From contig NFUV01000001.1 in NCBI GenBank assembly GCA_002127295.1, forward strand, positions 2,118,538-2,182,537: a stretch of 64,000 nt of DNA. Reading direction: 5' to 3'. Shown here piece after piece: positions 19,915 through 28,428 of the stretch (position 1 is its first letter; each line of letters begins with the position of its first letter). The position numbers were made by a program, and so were the translations under genes. The notes under the pieces were generated by a model. The model was not told the DNA's origin, made no database searches, and saw only the letters and a list, made by a program, of their open reading frames with translations. This stretch comes from Chitinophagaceae bacterium IBVUCB2 (lineage in GTDB: Bacteria; Bacteroidota; Bacteroidia; Chitinophagales; Chitinophagaceae).

Positions 19915-20667
19915 TTATTTCAGTCCGTATTTATTTTTTAAAATGGCAAGAAGCTCTTCTCCTTTTTTTAGTGTTTCAGCTTTCCGATCCCACAAATTTT
20001 TATTGTTGTTCGATCGTATTTGGCAGATATTGGCATATTGAATAAAATCCTTTTTATCCTCACTCAGAAAGGGCATTGTTTTTTGTTTGAAAGAATCAAT
20101 CTTTTCGGCTGATAGCTCCAGGCTCATCACTTCATCCAGAAAATAGGCATTGAATATTTTATTCCTGGTACTCAGTAGTAGTTCATACACCGGGTCCTGG
20201 AAATCCAATTGGGTTTGCAACCGCCGGCATGACTGGTCATACCTGGCTATAGCATCTGTAACATCCCGGTTTTTAAAATAACGCAGTCCGCCCGAACTTT
20301 TTAACTGGTGCAAAGTGGCATCCTGGAATGCCACCTGCAAATAGCGGGTGCCGAACCGGCCATAATAATACCAGCTTCCGGCAGGCAGCGAATGCAGCGG
20401 TTGATGCTGAACCATGTTGCGGAAAGTATCAATTTTACGGGTGACAAAATCGTTGACCTGCATGGCTTCTTTTAAAATGGCGGTGTCAATTTTCAGGTCT
20501 TCATAAAGTGAATTTGCGTATTGTTTCTCCCTGTCTTTTTCAATTTTATGCTCCAACTGGTACTCTGCTAAAAACCCGCAGAACACAGCGAGGAATAACA
20601 TTAAAAATTCCCAGAAATAATGGGTCCATTTTTTTCGGGCAGTGTGTGAGTGGTGGTGTACTTCCAT
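19915..20667 (-). CDS. array paralog 3: single-span protein with HHHSHT N-terminus
   Basis: A 250-aa array member. It shares the His-rich tail and span with its neighbours. Its outer domain has WYYYGRFGTRYLQV, the motif variant QLKSSGGLRYFKNRD and the terminal LKNKYGLK. The high DNA identity of the first ~150 bases across copies contrasts with low identity afterwards, suggesting recent duplication or gene conversion of the 5' end, or strong selection on it. Confidence 0.82.
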   Translation of the reverse strand: MEVHHHSHTARKKWTHYFWEFLMLFLAVFCGFLAEYQLEHKIEKDREKQYANSLYEDLKIDTAILKEAMQVNDFVTRKIDTFRNMVQHQPLHSLPAGSWYYYGRFGTRYLQVAFQDATLHQLKSSGGLRYFKNRDVTDAIARYDQSCRRLQTQLDFQDPVYELLLSTRNKIFNAYFLDEVMSLELSAEKIDSFKQKTMPFLSEDKKDFIQYANICQIRSNNNKNLWDRKAETLKKGEELLAILKNKYGLK

Positions 20668-20678
20668 AAATTTATTCT

Positions 20679-21449
20679 TTAATCAAACCTGTATTCTTTT
20701 TTAATCATTTCAATAAGCCCCTTTGCCCGGTTTTGAAGGGCAGCAGCATTACGGCTATAAAACTTAAGGGTAGTGGAATAGTAATGATAGTTCAGCGATA
20801 CGGTGTTTATATCCTTTACATCAACAGAAAGCAAGGATGGCTTTGTCAAAGGTTTTCTGATAGTTGTTCGCTGACCACCCGTAGCAGTAGCACCGGTAAT
20901 TTTTATATCAGTCATCATTTGCTGAAAAACATAACTGTCAAACAACCGGGTATTTCCTTTGTGAATTTCATCCATTTTCAAACGCTGCAGGTCTATCTGA
21001 TTGGCCAGCCACTGAAAGGAGGCATAATAGGTACCAATACTATCCAGCAATTCTTTGTCTTTTATATACCGGAGCAAGCCTGCCATCTTAAGCTGCTCAA
21101 AAGACTTTGAGTTGGTATAGTAATACCCAAGATTGGCTGTTACAGTTCTTGCGGCAAAATAGATCTCGCTGGTATTTGTAATATCCGAGTGTAACAATTC
21201 CACCAGTGAATCCGCCATATTTGCACCATGGCTATTGCGGGCTGTTACCGAATCAAAAAGGGTGATATCTGATTGAAGATCGGATAGCATCGAGTTCAAC
21301 TGTGTCTTCACTTCTTTTTTGTGAAGAATAGTTTCCCGGGTGTTCTCCGCATAAAACCCCAATGAGACGGCTAAAAACAACATTAAAAACTCCCAGAAAT
21401 AATGGGTCCATTTTTTTCGGGCAGTGTGAGAGTGATGGTGTACTTCCAT
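20679..21449 (-). CDS. array paralog 4: single-span protein with altered linker
   Basis: A 256-aa array member. Its first 28 residues match the others, but the end of the span and the linker switch to VSLGFYAENTRETILHKKE instead of the usual FCGFLAEYQLEHKIEKDRE. The central motif is QLKMAGLLRYIKDKE and the end is IKKEYRFD. A sharp change from identity to divergence in the middle of the span is consistent with recombination. The AEN variant resembles more distant homologs in other Bacteroidota. Confidence 0.82.
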   Translation of the reverse strand: MEVHHHSHTARKKWTHYFWEFLMLFLAVSLGFYAENTRETILHKKEVKTQLNSMLSDLQSDITLFDSVTARNSHGANMADSLVELLHSDITNTSEIYFAARTVTANLGYYYTNSKSFEQLKMAGLLRYIKDKELLDSIGTYYASFQWLANQIDLQRLKMDEIHKGNTRLFDSYVFQQMMTDIKITGATATGGQRTTIRKPLTKPSLLSVDVKDINTVSLNYHYYSTTLKFYSRNAAALQNRAKGLIEMIKKEYRFD

Positions 21450-21453
21450 TATG

Positions 21454-22164
21454 TTATTTTATGTGATATTCTTTGTTTACTGATTTCGGTAAGTCATTTC
21501 CTTTGTTCTTTGTGTTTTCAATATTAATATTTAAAAACTCCAGCATTTTCTTCCAGAGGCTGATGTATTCATAACCCCAGCTTAGCAGTTTTCTGTCACT
21601 GCTGATGAGTGGAACATTTGATCGGTCATTTGGATTGGAGAAACGGGCAGCATCAAACAGGTCTGTTTTTTTAGACTGCTGTAGTAAATATGTATTCATT
21701 CCTGACTGGATTATTTTAATTGTCTCTGTTATCTTATTATAATCCATTAACCTGCTCACTACCTCCTGTTTTTTTATCAGGCGCAAGGCGCCACTGTTTT
21801 TCAATTGCTGAATTGTTCCATCATTGGGAATAAAATCATAGTAACCAATCATTGAACCCCATAGTTTATAAGCAGGATATGAATTAATAATAATCTCTTT
21901 GCCTGATAGCATGGTCAATAAACTGTCGCAAAGCGTCTGCGAAAATTTATTTTGCCGATATAAGCTGTCGCATTGTTCAATATCTTTTTTTGTGTCCTTT
22001 ACCAGGGACTGTATAAACTGTTTCTCCCTGTCCTTTTCAATTTTATGCTCCAGCTGATACTCTGCTAAAAATCCACAGAACACAGCTAGGAATAACATTA
22101 CAAACTCCCAGAAATAATGAGTCCATTTTTTTCTGGCGGTATGTGAGTGGTGGTGTACTTCCAT
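21454..22164 (-). CDS. array paralog 5: single-span protein with HHHSHT N-terminus
   Basis: A 236-aa protein, first of the five in transcription order and only 2 bases after the stop of the upstream serine hydrolase. It has the shared N-terminus and span, a KQFIQSLVKDTKKDIEQCD coil, the central motif QLKNSGALRLIKKQE and the end VNKEYHIK. It lacks the YY-x-x-R feature of the other copies, having YKLWGSMIGYYDF instead. Function is unknown. Confidence 0.82.
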   Translation of the reverse strand: MEVHHHSHTARKKWTHYFWEFVMLFLAVFCGFLAEYQLEHKIEKDREKQFIQSLVKDTKKDIEQCDSLYRQNKFSQTLCDSLLTMLSGKEIIINSYPAYKLWGSMIGYYDFIPNDGTIQQLKNSGALRLIKKQEVVSRLMDYNKITETIKIIQSGMNTYLLQQSKKTDLFDAARFSNPNDRSNVPLISSDRKLLSWGYEYISLWKKMLEFLNINIENTKNKGNDLPKSVNKEYHIK

Positions 22165-22166
22165 AG

Positions 22167-23561
22167 TTATAACCTTTTCATTTCGGTTTTTATTCCAAAA
22201 TTTATAAACCAGGCTTTTACTGGTTTTTTATCGGAACCTACTTCAAATTCGATCTGGCGGTCGGAGCCGTCACTATAAAAAAACTTCGTGGGTGATTCCT
22301 GTTTTAATTCTAATTCGCCTGATTGGTTGATACGATAGAATTTTTTTCCTCTTTGTTCAAGCTTCATCTTATTCCCATTTATTTCATAGTTGCCGGTAAA
22401 AGCGGTAAGCGATACAGAATCAGATGCAATTTCTTTATGTTCATAAGGAGTTATCACCTCTTTGCCCGCCATAATATGCTGCAAGGCGTTGGAAATGGCT
22501 GGAGAATTTGAATTGTTGTTGGATAGTACAATATAGGTTTGATCTTTATCTGCATTTCTTGCCAGGAAGGTGATATAACCCGGCCAGCCACCCGAATGAG
22601 AAATAATATTACCAAAATCGTTTTTCTCCATAAACACACCAAAGCCGTAGGTTGTATTTTTTACCGTATCAATAATGGCCTGGCCTTTTACCATCTCGTT
22701 TTGTGTTTCTTCTTTCAGCAGGCTATGATTTTTTATCGCCCTATCCCATTTTAATAGATCACCGGTTGTTGAATTTACAATACCATCACCCTGCATACCA
22801 TCCAGGTAGATCACAAATTTTAGAGCAGGAATGCTATCGGGCAGAATGTGTTTTTTCAAACTGTCGTCATACACAAATCCATAAGCGTAATTGGCAATCG
22901 TATCTTTTAATGAACGGCGGGTATTATAAATGCGGGTATGCGCCATGCCTAATGGCTGAAAAATATTTTGTTTCATGTACACTGCAAATGTTTGCCCCGA
23001 TACTTTTTCAATAATGCTGGCAAGAATAACATAAGCGGTGTTGCTGTATTCCCATTTTTTTCCGGGTTCAAACGACCTGGCAGGTTTTTCTTTAGCCAAA
23101 AAAGCAATCATATCACTATTGAAGGCAATTTTTGATTTGTCCCATTTTGCATTCATGCTGCTTTCATAGTCGGGCAGGCCGCTGGTATGTGTAAGCAGGT
23201 GCCAGAGTGTAATATTAGGATAGGGCAGTTCAGGAAAATATTTACCTAATGAATCTGTAAGCTGAAGTTTGCCTTTATCTTTTAAAAGTAAAATACCTGT
23301 TGCGGTAAACTGTTTGCTTACAGAAGCCAGTTCAAATACAGAGGAATCATTCAGTTGTCGCTGCGAATCAAAATTGGCAAGGCCATAGGATTTCTGCAAA
23401 ATGATATTTCCATTTTCCGCTACCAGCACATTACCATTAAAGCGATAATATTTATGAAGGCCGGATAAATATTCGTCCATCTGCTGTGCAGCAGGATGTT
23501 CTTTTTCTTTTTGATTGCAGGCAAAAAGAACAATACAGAGCAGGGGAAACAGTTTTTTCAT
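22167..23561 (-). CDS. beta-lactamase-fold serine hydrolase lipoprotein
   Basis: I chose the ATG at 23561 because it starts a lipoprotein signal (MKKLFPLLCIVLFAC, lipid Cys at residue 15). The frame stays open to an ATG at 23624, but that extension overlaps the stop of a 32-codon gene and adds non-signal residues. Motifs are SVSK (80-83), the Tyr motif YSNTAYV and a C-terminal HSGGWPGY. A lipocalin-like C-terminal beta domain (LTAFTGNYEING onwards) follows. The gene probably shares a transcript with the paralog array. Confidence 0.87.
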   Translation of the reverse strand: MKKLFPLLCIVLFACNQKEKEHPAAQQMDEYLSGLHKYYRFNGNVLVAENGNIILQKSYGLANFDSQRQLNDSSVFELASVSKQFTATGILLLKDKGKLQLTDSLGKYFPELPYPNITLWHLLTHTSGLPDYESSMNAKWDKSKIAFNSDMIAFLAKEKPARSFEPGKKWEYSNTAYVILASIIEKVSGQTFAVYMKQNIFQPLGMAHTRIYNTRRSLKDTIANYAYGFVYDDSLKKHILPDSIPALKFVIYLDGMQGDGIVNSTTGDLLKWDRAIKNHSLLKEETQNEMVKGQAIIDTVKNTTYGFGVFMEKNDFGNIISHSGGWPGYITFLARNADKDQTYIVLSNNNSNSPAISNALQHIMAGKEVITPYEHKEIASDSVSLTAFTGNYEINGNKMKLEQRGKKFYRINQSGELELKQESPTKFFYSDGSDRQIEFEVGSDKKPVKAWFINFGIKTEMKRL

Positions 23562-23623
23562 GATGTAGTTTTGATCAGTAATTGTAAAATATTCGTATGA
23601 GCATAGGGTCACACTTTTATTCA

Positions 23624-23722
23624 CTAATCGCTTTTTAAATAGCGATACAGGAAGGCGGCTAAAAAGCCTACTATTATATAAATGATAAAACGGATGATCC
23701 GCTCTTTGCTACTGGGCTTCAT
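23624..23722 (-). CDS. 32-aa single-span microprotein
   Basis: Reading the gap gives an intact frame starting MKPSSKERIIRFI with a hydrophobic stretch IIYIIVGFLAAFLYRYL and a basic end (KSD). It has a positively charged N-terminus and one membrane span, so it is a plausible inner-membrane peptide. It begins 6 bases after the stop of the amidohydrolase gene, a spacing typical of co-translated genes here. No homolog is known to me. Confidence 0.5.
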   Translation of the reverse strand: MKPSSKERIIRFIIYIIVGFLAAFLYRYLKSD

Positions 23723-23728
23723 GGTTGC

Positions 23729-25441
23729 CTATTGTATAAAAGTTACTTTTTTGATCTTACCATTTTCTACTTCATATATCGCTACGGCACGGAGTGTTCT
23801 TGTGCCGGCTCTTACTTTTTCATGGTCTATTACTTTATTGCCGATTACTATCCTCTTTTCAATCTCGCAGTAGAGATTTGTTGCATTTTTAAAAAACCCT
23901 TCATATCCTTTTCGCATATTTGCTTTTCCTTTATCTGTCAGGGTGTTTGGAAAATCATACAATTCCACATCATCACTATAGGTGTCCATAAAGGCATCAA
24001 TATTCCTGGCATTATAAGCATTCAGTTGTCGTTGTACGATCGCTTCGGGTGATTCTTTTACAATACTATCAGGTATCAGCTGTTTTCCATTTTTGAAAAC
24101 AAGTTGAATACTGTTGAGATTTTGTAAAGCCTCCAACGGATTTTTTTGCAGCAGTAGTAAGTCTGCCAGCTTTCCCTTTTCAATACTTCCCCATTGTTGT
24201 TCTTTACCAAAACCAATGGCCGGGTTAATGGTTGAAGCTTTAATAATGTCAGGTACATTCATTCCAAACTGTTGCATCGCTTCTAACTCTTGTATATAAG
24301 AGGAAGCATGGAAGGTTCCGATGTTGCCTGCATCGGTGCCGCTGGCAATGTTCACACCGGCTTTATGAAATTTTACCAGGTTGATAGCTGAAATCGAATC
24401 TGCCGTTTTTGCCGATGAAGGGATACCAGATTTACGAAGCATTTTTAACACGGGGGGCATCTCTGCTTCTGTCATTGCTTCAGGATCGGTTATAGATCCA
24501 TATACAAATGCATTTGCCCAGGCAAGATCTTGCGGATGATTATTTAGTTTACCCGCAAATACATTGTAGTAACCATGCATTACAATAAGCGTTGGTATAT
24601 AAGTTATTTTTTTCTCTTTCAGTTTTTTTGCAAATTCATCCGAAGCCACTTCATCATCTATGCTATGTACCAAAATATCTGCACCAGCATCTACAGCCAG
24701 TTGAGCCGTTTTTAATTCTGTTGCATGTACGGCCAGTTTCAGTCCATTGGCATGTGTTTGCTCGGCGATATATTTTACTAAAGCGAAATTCTTTTCTGCC
24801 GGAAGATCAGCCCCGGCTATATACCAGATCTTTATAAAGTCAGGTTTTAGCGGCAGCATTTTTTTGAATAAAGCATCCGCTTCTTCAATGCTGGTAATTT
24901 TCATAATGGGCCGGTCATCTCCAAACTGATCACTCTCTACCATCGAAAATAAAGGCCCGGTAACCAAAATATTGGGCGATAGCATTGTTTTACCAATAGA
25001 ATCTCTTACTGTAAAATTTGCCATGGGTCCGCCTACATCTATTACAGAGGTGACGCCTAACCGTAAATAGCGATTCAAATAATCAGTTGCGTTGTTTGTG
25101 CCAAATGTTTTTTCTTTTTCATACGGGACTTTATTACGAAGATCCATTACATCCGGCCTTGTGTATAGTCCACCTGATTGAAAAAAATGGATATGGGCAT
25201 CTGTCAACCCGGGCATTAGATATTTCCCGCTGCCATCAATTTTTTGTGCACCTGCTATAGGTTTAATTTTGGCAGAAGGACCCACTTGCTCGATCTTTTC
25301 TTCATTAATAACAATAGTTTGGCCCGGCAACAGCTTACCTGTTTTTACATCTACCAGGTTTACATTACTGATGACTGTTTGTTGAGCAACAGCAGAAGCA
25401 GCAATACAAAATGATAATACGAACGCAATTTGTTTTTTCAT
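23729..25441 (-). CDS. secreted amidohydrolase fused to a C-terminal NTF2-like domain
   Basis: The start is set at 25441, where a signal peptide begins (MKKQIAFVLSFCIAASAVAQ); the frame is open 10 codons further up. Residues 20-450 form an amidohydrolase barrel of the imidazolonepropionase/prolidase-like type: DAHIHFF (His83, His85), HANGLKLAVHATE, ADILVHSID, SGTDAGNIG and a C-terminal VFKNGKQL strand. Residues about 455-570 form a SnoaL/NTF2-like domain (VQRQLNAYNARNIDAFMDTY onward). The fusion could shape substrate choice or pairing of subunits. The substrate is unknown. Confidence 0.88.
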   Translation of the reverse strand: MKKQIAFVLSFCIAASAVAQQTVISNVNLVDVKTGKLLPGQTIVINEEKIEQVGPSAKIKPIAGAQKIDGSGKYLMPGLTDAHIHFFQSGGLYTRPDVMDLRNKVPYEKEKTFGTNNATDYLNRYLRLGVTSVIDVGGPMANFTVRDSIGKTMLSPNILVTGPLFSMVESDQFGDDRPIMKITSIEEADALFKKMLPLKPDFIKIWYIAGADLPAEKNFALVKYIAEQTHANGLKLAVHATELKTAQLAVDAGADILVHSIDDEVASDEFAKKLKEKKITYIPTLIVMHGYYNVFAGKLNNHPQDLAWANAFVYGSITDPEAMTEAEMPPVLKMLRKSGIPSSAKTADSISAINLVKFHKAGVNIASGTDAGNIGTFHASSYIQELEAMQQFGMNVPDIIKASTINPAIGFGKEQQWGSIEKGKLADLLLLQKNPLEALQNLNSIQLVFKNGKQLIPDSIVKESPEAIVQRQLNAYNARNIDAFMDTYSDDVELYDFPNTLTDKGKANMRKGYEGFFKNATNLYCEIEKRIVIGNKVIDHEKVRAGTRTLRAVAIYEVENGKIKKVTFIQ

Positions 25442-25513
25442 TTTTGGTTGTTTTGGTAATGGTTTTTGCAACCGTACATAGCTTCATAATCTGATAAATA
25501 GATTTTTTCAGAC

Positions 25514-25530
25514 GTACTTTAAAAAAGTAC
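25514..25530. repeat. short perfect inverted repeat upstream of the amidohydrolase gene
   Basis: GTACTTT and AAAGTAC flank a 3-base AAA centre, 72 bases upstream of the start codon at 25441. No T-run follows on either strand, so it does not look like a terminator. It may be an operator, but there is no independent support. Confidence 0.3.
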
Positions 25531-25635
25531 CGGGGATAGATTATGCTTTGCGTTTAAAAGGGAGGAGTGTACAATACAGCGAAGCAGTAATATACCTTTC
25601 TTTTACTATTTGTGTGGGGAACGAACCGGAAAAAA

Positions 25636-26442
25636 TTATTCTTCCTCTTCGTCTTTTAGAAATGGTAAGGGGTGAAGTCCTTTTTTGTAGCGGTCGAACG
25701 ATTCTTTGATGTATAAATGAAAGTCATAATCGCCGGCGAACTTGGTGAACATAAACGACGGACGGAAAACCCGCATAAAACTATCCAGCTCGTTGCCATT
25801 AAGCAAGGTAAGCCGGCGCACCAGGGCTTTGCTGAAGCGGTGGTCAATAAATTTATCCTGCTCATCCAGCAATAATCTTTTCTGGAAAGAAGCCATGCTA
25901 CGGTTTCTTTTAAAACGGAACATATTGATGATCTCATTTACATCAAAACCAGCGGCAGCTCCATATTGCGGCGTGGTGGTTTCAAGTCCCGGCTTTTGGT
26001 AATTAAAGATCTTGGCGTAGTCCAGCCTGTTTTGTGTAGAATCAAATTTGTAATTCTTCGGTCTTATTCTTACTTCTTTCAGCGTGGGCACATTTACCTG
26101 TAAGGAAATATCAAACTGCAATGTGTTGGCAATTTTTGCGATCGGAAATTTCATCGTGGGTTTATTGAGGTAGCTAAACCAGATAGAATCCGTTTCGCTA
26201 ACATAAATTTCATACACACCATCTGCATTGGTAATTGTTCCGGCACCGGAGGTAGAAAGCACACTTACCGATTGCAAAGGATTGTTGCGGGAACTATCAT
26301 ACACCACTCCTTTTATTTTATACAGTTGTGCTGTAGCAGTTGTGCTGCTTAGTAATAAAGAAAAGACAATAAGAAGTAGTATGTAGAAATTATATCGACG
26401 CAAAACCAAATTTAATCCGGCAAGTAACAAAAGAAAGTGCAA
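25636..26442 (-). CDS. carboxypeptidase-D regulatory-like domain protein
   Basis: A 268-aa protein with a hydrophobic N-terminal segment (about residues 17-38) and then a beta-sandwich CarboxypepD_reg-like domain: KIKGVVYDSSRNNPLQSVSV and TITNADGVYEIYV. The C-terminal half is helical and basic and ends in an acidic KDEEEE tail. Such proteins in Bacteroidota are surface or periplasmic with unknown roles. It has a longer upstream start region than usual, so the start may lie further down at a later Met. Confidence 0.8.
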   Translation of the reverse strand: MHFLLLLAGLNLVLRRYNFYILLLIVFSLLLSSTTATAQLYKIKGVVYDSSRNNPLQSVSVLSTSGAGTITNADGVYEIYVSETDSIWFSYLNKPTMKFPIAKIANTLQFDISLQVNVPTLKEVRIRPKNYKFDSTQNRLDYAKIFNYQKPGLETTTPQYGAAAGFDVNEIINMFRFKRNRSMASFQKRLLLDEQDKFIDHRFSKALVRRLTLLNGNELDSFMRVFRPSFMFTKFAGDYDFHLYIKESFDRYKKGLHPLPFLKDEEEE

Positions 26443-26466
26443 AATGAATGGTAAAAGACTCCGTTA

Positions 26467-27774
26467 TCAGTCGTTTAAGGCAGAATAAACCAACACTTTA
26501 AACTTATTAGCAATCTCTCCAAAGGTGCTTCCCCATAATTGGCGATAAAAAATGCCGATAATTTTTTCTTTTGGATCAGCCCAATAAGTGGTGGCAAATG
26601 CACCGCCCCACTCAAAAACATCTTGTGGTGTTGGCAATACGCTGCTTCCTCTTTCGGTAGTGATGCCAAATCCTAATCCAAATTTATTAGGTCCCCGGCT
26701 TATATCACCGATCTGGTTCATTGTCATCATCCGAACGGTATGGCGGGAAAGCAATCTGCGTCCATTATACTCACCACCATTCAATAGCATTTGTAAAAAA
26801 ATAGCATAATCGGTGGTGGTGGATGAAAGCCCGGCTCCACCCGAATAATAAGTGCCCGGTATTTTTGGATAGTCAACAATGAATTTTCCGTTCTGCACAA
26901 TTTCTGAACCGGCGCTGACCAGTTTCTTGTTTTCTTCTCTATATAAATTAACCAGCCTGTTTTGCTTGGCAACGGGTAAATAAAAATAAGTATCATTCAT
27001 TCCAAGCGGAACGAAAATGCGTTGACGAAAAAACTGGTCAAGATTCATCCCTGAAACAACTTCTACTAAATAGCCCAGCACATCTGTATTTAATCCGTAC
27101 GTAAACTTTTCACCCGGCTGATGTAATAAGGGAAGTTTACCGAGCTTTTTCATATCAGGGCCTAACAATCTTCCATTATCCACTCCAATGCCTCCCAGCA
27201 CATTGGCTTTAGCAAAAATGGCATTCGCTTCTTTGGTTCCTATCTGCGCATAGCCAATACCGGAAGTATGCGTTAATAATTGACGAATGGTAACTTCTGA
27301 TTTTGCGGGTACTGTAGTATAACTGCTGTCAGCTTCATTAAATTTATCCAATACCTGTTGTTTCGCAAATTCCGGAATGTAACGGGAGATAGGATCGTCC
27401 AGTAAAAATTTTCCTTCTTCAAATAACATCATCACAGCCACACTGGTAATGGCTTTTGTTTGAGAGGCAATACGAAAGATATTATCGGTGCGGATGGGTT
27501 TTGTTTTTCCCAGGTCATCGTAACCGAATGCTTTATGATAAACAACTTTTCCATTGCGGATGATCAAAGCTACGGCACCATTCAATCTCCCATCATTGAT
27601 CCACCCATTAATATTATCGTCAATTCGCTTCAGCCGTTCTGTTGAAAAGCCCTGTTGTTCTGGTTTGGCAGGTTGAAGAACTGCAGTTTTGTTTTTACCG
27701 GCACTAACATCAGCCTGGGAAAAGGAAGATAGAAAACTAACAACGGAGAGCAGAACTAACGAAAACTTTTTCAT
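26467..27774 (-). CDS. beta-lactamase-fold serine hydrolase
   Basis: A 435-aa secreted protein (signal peptide ends FSQA). It has SQTK at residues 104-107 and FTYGLNTDVLGYLVE carrying the Tyr-Asn motif. The long C-terminal part with FGLGFGITTERG and FEWGGAFATTYW is typical of the esterase/beta-lactamase group common in Bacteroidota (EstB-like). It is the third such enzyme in the block. It is the most upstream gene of the minus-strand run, 52 bases from the purN end. Confidence 0.88.
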   Translation of the reverse strand: MKKFSLVLLSVVSFLSSFSQADVSAGKNKTAVLQPAKPEQQGFSTERLKRIDDNINGWINDGRLNGAVALIIRNGKVVYHKAFGYDDLGKTKPIRTDNIFRIASQTKAITSVAVMMLFEEGKFLLDDPISRYIPEFAKQQVLDKFNEADSSYTTVPAKSEVTIRQLLTHTSGIGYAQIGTKEANAIFAKANVLGGIGVDNGRLLGPDMKKLGKLPLLHQPGEKFTYGLNTDVLGYLVEVVSGMNLDQFFRQRIFVPLGMNDTYFYLPVAKQNRLVNLYREENKKLVSAGSEIVQNGKFIVDYPKIPGTYYSGGAGLSSTTTDYAIFLQMLLNGGEYNGRRLLSRHTVRMMTMNQIGDISRGPNKFGLGFGITTERGSSVLPTPQDVFEWGGAFATTYWADPKEKIIGIFYRQLWGSTFGEIANKFKVLVYSALND

Positions 27775-27826
27775 CGTGAATATTATTAGGTATGGAAATT
27801 ACGAAAACAGTAATGATGCAAAAGAA

Positions 27827-28393
27827 TTATTTCAACAACAACTCCCCGATCAGTTTCGGATAATGTTCATGTTCCAATGATTGAATGCGCAATGCCAGCG
27901 TAGTGGAAGTATCATCTTTTAATACGGGGCATTTTACCTGTAGTAATGTTTTGCCATGATCATATTGCTCATCTACATAATGAATTGTAATGCCACTTTC
28001 TTTTTCGTGGTTATCAATTACAGCCTGGTGTACCTGTTGGCCATACATTCCCTTTCCTCCATATTTTGGCAACAGGGCAGGATGAATATTAATAATGTGG
28101 TTGGGGTAAGCTTGTATTAAAGCAGCAGGAATTTTCCAGAGAAAACCCGCCAGTACAATGAAATCGATCTTATGTTCAGCAAGCTCCTTTATATAACTGT
28201 CGCCACGAAAAAATCGTTCTTTTTCAATTAGCAAAACAGGGATGTTATTTTGTTCTGCAATTGTTATAACACCGGCACCGGGTTTATTGCACACAACAAG
28301 AGCAATTGCTACTTTTTTTGAAGCATGAAAGTGTTCTATGATCTTTTGCGCATTGCTACCAGAACCGCTTGCGAAAATTGCTATTCTTTGCAT
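27827..28393 (-). CDS. purN: phosphoribosylglycinamide formyltransferase
   Basis: PurN transfers a formyl group from 10-formyl-THF to GAR in step 3 of purine synthesis. Landmarks are the N-terminal MQRIAIFASGSGSNAQ, the catalytic region IINIHPALLPKYGGKGMYG, and YVDEQYDHG near the C-terminus. I chose the ATG at 28393 (188 aa), since the frame extension to 28411 adds six residues before the conserved strand. It is divergent from the TPR gene with a 35-base spacer. Confidence 0.93.
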   Translation of the reverse strand: MQRIAIFASGSGSNAQKIIEHFHASKKVAIALVVCNKPGAGVITIAEQNNIPVLLIEKERFFRGDSYIKELAEHKIDFIVLAGFLWKIPAALIQAYPNHIINIHPALLPKYGGKGMYGQQVHQAVIDNHEKESGITIHYVDEQYDHGKTLLQVKCPVLKDDTSTTLALRIQSLEHEHYPKLIGELLLK

Positions 28394-28428
28394 AATTGTT
28401 TTCAGCCGCAAATTTGTAACTTTTCAGC

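Noticed and set aside
23561-23624. upstream start for the serine hydrolase lipoprotein
   Set aside because: The extra 21 residues break the lipoprotein signal, and the region overlaps the 32-codon frame stop.
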